A stretch of 64,000 bases of DNA, from positions 8,303,614 through 8,367,613 of the forward strand of contig NC_066522.1 in NCBI RefSeq assembly GCF_024679095.1, read 5' to 3'. The notes below the pieces were generated by a model. That model was not told the DNA's origin. It did not search any database and worked only from the letters and a program-made list of their open reading frames with translations. The first letter of the stretch is position 1. Each line of letters starts with the position of its first letter. The stretch is from Eriocheir sinensis (lineage: Eukaryota > Arthropoda > Malacostraca > Decapoda > Varunidae). Positions 55,795 through 64,000 of this stretch are shown here, one piece after another. The translations under genes were made by a program, and so were the position numbers.

Positions 55795-55910
55795 CGGACC
55801 GACTTGGTCGGCTAGATTTCGATCGCCGATAGAGTCGGTCTGTCGGCTCCCTGCAACGGGCCGCCTTCGGCAAAGGCCCGTGCTCCCTCGTGCAGGAGGG
55901 AGCAATCTTC
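55795..55910 (+). ncRNA. Possible structured RNA or element: two strong hairpins
   Basis: ACGGGCC pairs with GGCCCGT (55856-55862, 55875-55881) around an inner GCC-TTC-GGC hairpin. Directly after, TGCTCCCTC pairs with GAGGGAGCA (55881-55889, 55896-55904) around a 6-base loop. Upstream, GTCGG/CCGAT words can pair too. It could equally be part of a transposon. Confidence 0.3.
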
Positions 55911-56237
55911 CCCCCCCCACACACACACTCCTCTCCCTCTCCTTCACTAACGAACTAACAGCCGAAGCTTCCCTCGAGGCCCCGCGCCCCGCGACTGACG
56001 GATCATTAGGCTGACTCGTGCGGCGACTTTTCACATCGCCCGACAGTCGTGACAACCCAAACTGGCCTCGGGAGACTGGGATGCTGTGACGACCTATAAA
56101 TAAACAATAAATCCGCCTTTCGACACGACCACAAATCATGATAAGAAAGGTAATTCACTGAAAATGGGAGGAAGAATCAAAAGTGAGGGAGGAAGGGGAG
56201 GGAGCAAGGGGAGGGAGGGGAGTGGAGGGGCGGCGGA

Positions 56238-56397
<160 letters not shown>

Positions 56398-56574
56398 GGA
56401 CGGACGGAAAAGGAAAACGTTCCCATATTTTTCCCGAGGCGGCCATAATCCCACAAGGGAAACACAAAGACTTCATCAGTCATCACGTGATCACAGACGC
56501 CCTCGTAAATTGTGATGGTTGTTGTAGAGTCAGCCCATTACGGAGGCTAGATTATTCCTATTCCTATTTTTTTT

Positions 56575-58250
56575 TCGGGGAGGGAACGTAGAGGGGAAAG
56601 GAAAGGGGGATGAAAGGGGAAGGGATTGAGTAGGAGAGGCAGGGGAGGAAAGAAAGGTTAAAGGGTGGGAAAGAAAGGAAAGGTGATGGAAGGGGGATGG
56701 AAGGGGAGGGGAGGGAGTAGGAGAGGCAGGGGAGGAAAGAAAGGTTAAAGAGTGGGAAAGAAAGGAAAGGTGATGGAAGGGGGATGGAAGGGGAGGGGAG
56801 GGAGTAGGAGAGGCAGGGAGGAAAAAGAAAGGCTAAAGGGTGGGAAAGAAAGGAAAGGAGGTGGAAGGGGAAGGGAGAAGAGGGCGTAGGAGTCAAAGAT
56901 CAAATGAAGAGAAGGTCAAAGGGAGGAAAAGAGAGGAAGGAAGGTCGAAGATAATGGTAGGAGAAAGGAGGACGAAGGAGAGACAGGGAGGGGATGGAGA
57001 GAAGGTTGGAGGAAGGAAAAGAGAGGAAGGAAGGTCGAAGATAAAGGTAGGAGAGAGGAGGACGAAGGAGAGACAGGGAGGGGATGGAGAGAAGGTTGGA
57101 AGAAGGAAAAGAGAGGAAGGAAGGTGAAAGACAAACGTAGGGGAGAAAGAGGGACGTAGAAGAGACAGGAAAGGAATGGAGAGAAGGTTAGAGGAAGGAA
57201 AAGAGTGGAGGGAGGTGGAAGAAGTAGGGAGGAGAGAGGAGAGGCAAGGAAGGAATGGAGAGAACGTTAAAGGGAGGAAAACAAAGGAAGGGAGGTGGAA
57301 GAGGAAGGCAAGGGAGATGAAGGCATAGGAGAGGCAGGGAGGAAACGGAGGGAAGGTTAGAGAGAGGAAAATGAAAAAGGGGAGGTGGAAACGGAGAGAG
57401 GGAAGAGGAGGGCATTGGAGAGGCAGGGGGTAGGGAGAGAAGACTGGAGGGAGGAAAATGTATGGGTAGGAAGGGAGAAGAGAGGGAAGAGAAGGTGGGA
57501 AACGAAAGGAAGAGAAGTGAAATGAGTATAGAGAGAAGGGAAGGGAAGAGGTGGAAGGAGGAAGGAAGATAGAAGGTAAGGAGGAGGCGAAGGAAAGATA
57601 AGAGAATGAAAGGGAAGAGAAGAGAAGGGAAAAAAAGGGGAAGAGAAAGGGAGGAAGGAAAGGAGAAGGAAAAAGAAAAGAGGAGGAGGAAAGGTAAGGG
57701 GGATGAAAGGAAGGAAAGTGAAGAGAAAAGAAAGGGGAGGGGAAGGTAGGGGAGAGGAGGGTAAAGGAAGGGGATGGGAGGAGATTGAGGGGAAGGGAAG
57801 AAAAGGGAAGGGAAGAGAAGGGGAGAGATGGGAGGAAGGGAAGGGAAGAGCAGAAAGGAAAGAGAAGGTAGGACAGGTGATGGGAAGAGAGGGGAAAGAA
57901 AGGAAGGGAAAGGAAGGGAGATGAGAGGAGATGGAAGGAGAGAGGCGGGGAGAGGAGAGAGAAGAGGATGGGAAGGGAAAGAAAGGGAAGGAAAAGAGAA
58001 GGAAGAAGTGGAAGGGAAGGGAAAGGGGAATGGAGTGGAGAGAAAAGTAGGGAACGAGAGGGGACGAGGCCGGTGGAAGGGAAAGGAAGGGAAGGGAAGG
58101 TAGGAGAGCCGATGAGAGGGGAGGGGAGGGGAGGGGAGGGGAGGGGAGGGAGAAAGGGGAGGGAAGTAGCAGAAATAAAAACAATATAGGGAAGGGGGGG
58201 AGGGTGTCTTGGGAAGGGGGGTAGGGGGGTGTCTTGACGTTCCCTCCCAT
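56575..58250. repeat. 1.7-kb polypurine tract
   Basis: The plus strand is almost all G and A. It holds nested minisatellites: AGGCAGGGGAGGAAAGAAAG units (56630-56830), GGAGACAGGGAGGGGATGGA units about 80-90 bases apart (56960-57420), and GGGAAGG/GAGGG words beyond. Reading frames here are artefacts. Confidence 0.9.
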
Positions 58251-58296
58251 TTTAAGACAGTTCAAGGGAGAGAAAATTCAGCTTCTATTTTTGTTT

Positions 58297-58304
58297 CTTG
58301 GTTC

Positions 58305-58336
<32 letters not shown>

Positions 58337-58384
58337 GACGTTTGGGGGCAAAGGTCGAGAGGGACGTTTTATTGACGCTTCTAC

Positions 58385-58416
<32 letters not shown>

Positions 58417-58472
58417 CTGTTGTTACTCTTATTATTGCTGATTTTTTTTTGCATGTATTGACAGTTCTGCTA

Positions 58473-58524
<52 letters not shown>

Positions 58525-58549
58525 CTACTACTACTACTGCTGTTACTAC

Positions 58550-58589
<40 letters not shown>

Positions 58590-58700
58590 GAGGAGGAGGA
58601 GGAGGAGGATATTGTTGTTGTTGTTGTTCGTAATGTTGCTGTTGTTGTTCTTGTCAATGTTCTTGCCTTCATTATTTCTGTTGTTTTTGTTTTAGCTGTT
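58297..58700. repeat. (TTG)n, (AAT)n, (ACT)n, (GGA)n compound block
   Basis: TTG runs at about 58302-58337, 58385-58415 and 58548-58590, an AAT run at 58474-58524, a short ACT run, and GAGGAGG, all within 400 bases. Confidence 0.92.
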
Positions 58701-59224
58701 TCTGTTGTTGTTGTTCCAGGTGCACCTACCACAACTACACAACCAGTATCATTATCATTATCATCATCACCATCATCACCTTATGCTGCTACTCTCACCA
58801 CAGTACGTACTATATCATCACTGCATCACCGTCATCACTTGGCCCATCATCATCATTGCTGTTAATACCACCACGACAGATCGCTTGTCTTAACACCATC
58901 ACCACCATCCCAGGGCAACCACTACCACAACCACTAGCCTCACCCTAACCACAATACAGACCTTCAACAATACAGTCATAAAAAAAACTAGTCATGGTTC
59001 ACCTTTATGAGTAGGGAGCAACGACCCCTTAATTTACCCCTTACGTACCTACTCTTGAAGGTTCTGAGTGTAGCAAGAAAATTAATGACCTCTGACTTAG
59101 TTTACCTTTAACGCACTTGGTTGCTCTTGAACGTTCTGAGTATAGGCAGTAATAACCCTTTACTTAGTTACTCCTGAAACGCCGCTCCCATGAACATGTC
59201 TATCTGTGAAATATATATTTAATT

Positions 59225-59450
59225 AAAGGGCCTAACTTGTAAACATTTCGACGTCCAAACTCACATATTTGACAAGGCTTTCGTATAAGTTTTGGGCCTT
59301 TACCGGGGAGTTTTGATGACTCTGGTGGTAGTTTGACCTTTCTTCTGTACCATAAACTTAAAAAAGCACTCATTAGAACCCGATTGGCTTTTGGCCTTTG
59401 GAAATAGTTGGTGTGAGAGGCGAAAGCGTCTGATAATACCAGCCACAGGC
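59225..59450 (+). mobile_element. MITE with GGCCGTATT-type ends, copy 4
   Basis: Shares AACATTTCGACG, TTTGACAAGGCTTTCGTA, CTGGTGGTAGTTTGACC, AGAACCCGATTGG and GGTGTGAGAGGCGAAAGCG with the copies at 29.6 and 32-33 kb. Its ends are eroded. Confidence 0.65.
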
Positions 59451-59499
59451 GCCCTAGTAGACTACCTCCGGAGACCTAGTGCATTCAATCAAGGGTTCG

Positions 59500-59830
59500 C
59501 GCAGTATACGTGCTGCAGTCATCCCTGAGAGATGTGTAGCATTGGTTAGACCTCATCTCGACTATCGTGTACAGTACTGGTCTTCGTATGATAAAATGGA
59601 GGTCAGCATGTTGGAATCTGTACATGGTAAGAATGAAACCGATTCATAATTAGAGACCCTTATCTTTTAAGGAAAGGGTCAAAGGTATAAATTTGCCTTC
59701 TTTGATGAGGGTGATGTCAATATGGTTCTGGTATTAAAACAGCGAGGTTGGTCTCCTAGTAGCGGGCTTAAGCAGGATATATTTAGATTCAATAAAGACA
59801 TCGAGAAGAAATGGCGCGTTAATTGAGTGA
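59500..59830 (+). mobile_element. LINE reverse-transcriptase remnant
   Basis: A frame reads VIPERCVALVRPHLDYRVQY then WSSYDKMEVSMLESVHG, the late reverse-transcriptase block of many arthropod LINEs. After a frame break, FNKDIEKKWRVN ends at a stop. About 60-70% of the usual spacing between these blocks is missing. Confidence 0.6.
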
Positions 59831-59849
59831 AGAGTGAGTGGCGGTCATT

Positions 59850-59935
59850 ATACTACTACTACTACTACCACTACTACTAGCTACAACAACTACTACTACT
59901 ACTACTACTACTACTAGAAGTTTCTCAAGTCACTT
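59850..59935. repeat. (ACT)n microsatellite
   Basis: Interrupted ACT repeats just after the LINE fragment stop; it may have grown from the LINE tail. Confidence 0.8.
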
Positions 59936-60189
59936 AATCCTCTCGTTAGGCTATTTTATCCAGAATATTTTTAGATATTTTTATAATGTGTGTAATAACA
60001 TGTAAATGCACGCCCTCTATGTTTTATGGCCATTAATTGAGCCTCTTTAGGTACTCGTGCTTTAGGACAATTTCGCCTGTGTACAGAATTTTTTTTAAGA
60101 TAATTTGTATTCGTGGATCATTTGTGTATATAATTATGTGATACGATTATATATCACAATTGTGTATATATCCTGTACTATGAAACAAA

Positions 60190-60660
60190 GACTACTACTA
60201 CTACTACTACTACCACTACTACCACTACTACTACCATTGCTACCAACACCACACCACCGCCACCTACTACCATCACAAACACCACCACCACCATCACCAC
60301 CACCACCAACAACAGCACCATCACCATCATCACCACCTATAATCATCACCATCACCACCACCACCACCACCTATAACCATCACCATCACCACCACCACCT
60401 ATAATCATCACCATCACCACCACCACCACCATCACCTATAACCATCACCACCACCTCCAACCACCACCTATAATCATCATCACCACCTCCAACCACAATC
60501 ACCACCACCTATAACCATCACCACCTCCAACCATCACCACCACCACCTATAATCATCATCACCACCTCCAACAACCATCACCACCTCCAACCACCATCGC
60601 CACCATCGCCACAGGACCACCACCATCGACCGTCTCCTCCATCATCACCGCCGTCATTAC
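60190..60660. repeat. (CAC)/(CAT) minisatellite
   Basis: Units CCTATAATCATCACC and CCTATAACCATCACC repeat with CACCTCCAACCA variants. Confidence 0.88.
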
Positions 60661-61218
60661 CAAAATAACAGGTGTGGGAGGTGGAGCCCTTAACAACCTT
60701 ACCTGTAGACTCTCTCTCCATTTATCTATCTATATCTATTTATTTATCTAACCATTGCTGTATTTTCCCCCACTCGGAGATTCTGGGTAACATGGTAGTA
60801 AGAATTTGTTAACTATATTTCCACCATCATACTAATCTACCACCTGCTTACCATTGCCATCAACATCAACACCACCTACAACCACTACTACTACCAGCAC
60901 AGCCACCACAACCACCAATCAAAGTTATCATCGCCACCTGACATCACCGCCTACCACCACCAGTATTGCCACCATCATCATCGCCACCATCATCACAGTA
61001 TGCTTTATTTTGTTTTTCTTGCCGCCCTCTTAAGATTCTAGGTACAGGAAAGTAACTATTTTTAGACGTGTTGCGCCGTTCATCAACAAACATAGTACTT
61101 ACAACCCCCCCCAGCCCCCCCACCCCCTCCCCACCCCCGCAGACACACACGAGCAAAGAAAAAGCAGAACAAAACCCTCGAAAACACCAACTTAAAGCGT
61201 TATAAAGTCGTAATAACA

Positions 61219-61700
61219 CTAACTTCTATAAAGCAACTTGGGATTCTAGATAAAAGGAAATGAAGCTTTTTTTTTTAATGATATGTGCTTTTCGGGTCTT
61301 CAATGAGCAGGAAGAAGAATCGCATCTAATCAAACCCTAACTTCTATAAAGCAACTTGGAATTCTAGATAAAAGGAAATTAAGCTTTTTTTTTTTTAATT
61401 GTATGTACTTTTCGGGTCTTGAATGAACAGGAAGAAGAATCCCATCTAATGAAACCCTAACTTCTATAAAGCAACTTGGGATTCTAGATAAAAGGAAATT
61501 AAGCTTTTTTTTTTTTTAATTGTATGTGCTTTTCGGGTCTTGAATGAACAGGAAGAAGAATCGCATCTAATCAAACCTTAACTTCTATAAAGCAACTTGG
61601 GATTCTAGATAAAAGGAAATTAAGCTCTTTTTTTTAATTGTATGTGCTTTTCGGGTCTTGAATGAACAGGAAGAAGAATCGCATCTAACCAAACCCTAAC
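61219..61700. repeat. 118-121-bp tandem array, 4 copies
   Basis: AACTTCTATAAAGC starts at 61221, 61339, 61459 and 61580. The length differences come mostly from the T run. Each unit contains TTTTCGGGTCTT and GAACAGGAAGAAGAATC. Confidence 0.93.
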
Positions 61701-61904
61701 CACGAATAACAACAAACATTCTAATATAAATAACTTCACACAAAAAATAACAAAAAGAGTAAAAGAATAACTAACACCTACGAAAACAACAACCGATGGG
61801 AGAGTTACAATACGATAACCTCAATAACACCCACTAGACTATCTTCATCCTTCGAAAAAAAAAAAAAAACTGAAGCCTGCTGTAGCCTTTCTGTGTCTAT
61901 TCTG

Positions 61905-61985
61905 AGGATCGGTGGTTTAGTGGGTTAGAGCGTCGACCCATGGAAGTGAAAACCCGTGGGAAGCCAGTAGGAACCCCAGCCTCAA
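61905..61985 (+). mobile_element. tRNA-like SINE head
   Basis: GGTTTAGTGGGTTAGAGCG fits a tRNA A box. The B box is poor (AGTAGGAACCCC). I do not call a functional tRNA. Confidence 0.4.
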
Positions 61986-62187
61986 ACTCTAAGCCACCCA
62001 AAACCCCGAAGCAGCGACCATATCACCAAGGAGCCGTTATGTGTCCACCGTGAGGATAACTGCTATATATTGACCTCTGGACTAACAGCCATAAAACATA
62101 ATTGCAGATATAATAACCATCGTTACACAAGAGCCAAGAAAACACAACACTGTATATTTTTGGAGGGAAGAAGGTCACTGACTCGGC

Positions 62188-62296
62188 ATACACCACCACC
62201 ACCACCACCACCATCGCTTCCACGTCCACCACCACAACCATCACTACCATTACCACCACCACCACCACCACCACCATCACCACCACCACCATCTTA
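62188..62296. repeat. (CAC)n block
   Basis: Imperfect CAC/CAT trinucleotides. Confidence 0.85.
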
Positions 62297-62500
62297 GACA
62301 ACTTCAGCTCCAGTCACTCGTAGTCAATGGAAGCAGTGAAATAACGTTAAAATGTGTACCTGAACAAGACGTAACAATAAATGAATAAATAGATAAATAA
62401 ATAAATTAGCTTCAATAACCACTCACTCACTCTTGCGTCTTTAAGAACTGAAAATAGCTCTAACGAATGTGACATATAACTCATAGTGCCACTCATTCAA

Positions 62501-62502
<2 letters not shown>

Positions 62503-62539
<37 letters not shown>
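62503..62539. repeat. (CA)n microsatellite
   Basis: About 37 bases. Confidence 0.9.
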
Positions 62540-62541
<2 letters not shown>

Positions 62542-62634
62542 TGAAATAACGACCAAACGCAAACTAAACAAGAGAAATAAAAGAAAGAAAAAAAAGCTTA
62601 CATGGACAAGAGCATTAAAGTCATACTCACTATC

Positions 62635-62815
62635 CCAACCACCACCATCACCACCATCACCACCACCACCACCAACGACAACAACAACAACTGCAAGCCC
62701 TCCATCACCACCAATACCTATCAGAGCTGTCATCCTCACCACCTCCACCACCACCAACTTGCCCAAGACAGACACCACCACCATCACCACCATCACCACC
62801 ACCACCCTCCTCTCC
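62635..62815. repeat. (CAC)n block
   Basis: CAC/CAT/AAC trinucleotide mixture. Confidence 0.8.
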
Positions 62816-62895
62816 CCCCCTCAATAACAATTCAGCAACTCTCAACATGACAGCCCTTGCCGCAGAAGCCGTCGCCAACCTTACAAGCACCAATA

Positions 62896-62897
<2 letters not shown>

Positions 62898-62947
<50 letters not shown>
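62898..62947. repeat. (CA)n microsatellite
   Basis: About 50 bases. Confidence 0.93.
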
Positions 62948-62950
<3 letters not shown>

Positions 62951-63182
62951 ACCTAGTCACGGCCGCTGGAAAAACCCAACCATCACCACCATCATCACCA
63001 CCACCACCACCGCCGCCTCCATCTTAAGTCGACGGGCCGGCGACGGGGGAAACGCCGACATGGTAATGAAACAGTCGATATAGATGACTTGGCAGGAATC
63101 AATGAAGGTGCGTGAGGGAGTTGTGGTGGTGGTAATGGTTGTGGTGGTGGTGGTGGTAGCGGTGGTAGGGGTGATAGACACA

Positions 63183-63186
<4 letters not shown>

Positions 63187-63238
<52 letters not shown>
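63187..63238. repeat. (CA)n microsatellite
   Basis: About 52 bases, preceded by a (GTG)n block at 63120-63175. Confidence 0.93.
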
Positions 63239-63240
<2 letters not shown>

Positions 63241-63810
63241 TCTTTCCCGGTAACGATTTTAACATTGAAATACCGACCATATATCTCCGGATCTTTTTCT
63301 TTCAATCTCATTTACTCGGGACATTATTCAAACTACGATATATATTTTTTTCTCTTTCCCACACCAGCGGACGGCGGCTTGAATACGTGACGAGAATGGA
63401 CGCGGTACCACGTAGGAAACTAGGCTTATACGAGACAACAGAATCTTAGATAACGCGTAAGAAGACTGTAAAACGTTAAAATATGCAATCTACGCCCGGA
63501 TACAAAGACTAAAGGGATCTACGCTTGATTTTTAAATGTCGTATTAGTATATATTAACATTAGTGTAACTGATTTGTCATTTTTAACTCGTTCATCAAAG
63601 TGTGGATAGTTGGTTTTGTTGATTATTTTTATAACATTTTTTTAACGAATGAGTTTGTAATATGTCGACTTAATTGTGAAAATCCAACACTTCCAACCAA
63701 TTCCGTCCCAAAAATGGAATTAAAAAGCCAAATTAATCACATAACTGTTAGGTAATAAATTCTAATACGACTTTTGAAATATCTGGCGTTAACGATGATT
63801 CAGTTAAAGA
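63239..63810. other. AT-rich spacer
   Basis: No gene seen. Confidence 0.5.
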
Positions 63811-63812
63811 AA

Positions 63813-64000
63813 AACCTTGCAATACTAAAGAACTTCGAGCACAATATCTAGCTAGACCCGAAGAAGAGAGCAGAAACCTAAAAGAGAACCAGAAAAGTAG
63901 GCCTCGGAAAACCTTGCAAGACTAATGAACCTCGAGTACAATCTCTAGCCAGGCCTGAAGAAGAGAGTAGAAACCTAATAATAAACAGAAAAATAGACCT
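63813..64000. repeat. 96-bp tandem repeat, cut by the window edge
   Basis: AACCTTGCAA.ACTAA starts at 63813 and 63909. Both units contain GAAGAAGAGAG.AGAAACCTAA. The array may continue beyond the window. Confidence 0.8.

Noticed and set aside
55600..56139. 179-codon minus frame
   Set aside because: It crosses a retroelement tail and the hairpin region and has no recognisable domain.
57357..58265. 302-codon minus frame rich in Pro, Ser, Leu and Phe
   Set aside because: Reverse reading of the polypurine tract.

Overview
The window is eukaryotic and looks like a decapod crustacean, probably a crab. It has short exons with GT-AG introns, protein-coding genes of animal type, tRNA-derived SINEs, several MITE families, LINE debris, and very dense, very long microsatellites and minisatellites. 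The taxon is inferred from this texture; no species was identified.

Genes sit in the left 27 kb. (1) 22-1628, minus: an unrecognised gene of modular repeats with a tRNA-type SINE between its two coding parts and a 1-nt frameshift in one module. (2) 4823-8617, plus: a three-exon single-pass leucine-rich-repeat membrane protein of 527 aa. (3) 10528-19223, plus: a seven-exon Golgi carbohydrate sulfotransferase of the HNK-1/chondroitin type (417 aa). (4) 27214-21333, minus: a complete eleven-exon PIG-A (483 aa), the catalytic subunit of the enzyme that starts GPI-anchor synthesis. The sulfotransferase and PIG-A genes converge. Exon phases close without a stop in genes 2-4, so I consider those models strong. 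I see no pathway joining the four genes beyond a shared theme of the cell surface and secretory system.

The introns and spacers hold well-delimited mobile elements: a hAT-like MITE with an 8-bp target duplication, a piggyBac-like MITE flanked by TTAA, a 500-bp long-inverted-repeat element flanked by TA, a family with GGCCGTATT-type ends (one copy split by a retroposed insertion with a 12-bp target duplication), and LINE reverse-transcriptase remnants.

From about 28 kb to the right end I find no convincing gene. This part is LINE remnants (28.2-30.6 kb and 59.5 kb), minisatellites (49-bp pyrimidine array at 40.5-42.1 kb, 71-bp array at 47 kb, 102/109-bp array at 49.8-50.8 kb, 118-121-bp array at 61.2 kb, 152-bp array at 52.7-53.4 kb), kilobase polypurine blocks, and long GA, CA and trinucleotide runs. 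Very long apparent reading frames there come from stop-free repeats.

The most unusual observation is that degenerate copies of real splice junctions are arrayed in neighbouring introns at three places: 5' splice sites in intron 2 of the LRR gene, 3' splice sites in PIG-A intron 5, and one duplicated exon end in PIG-A intron 7.
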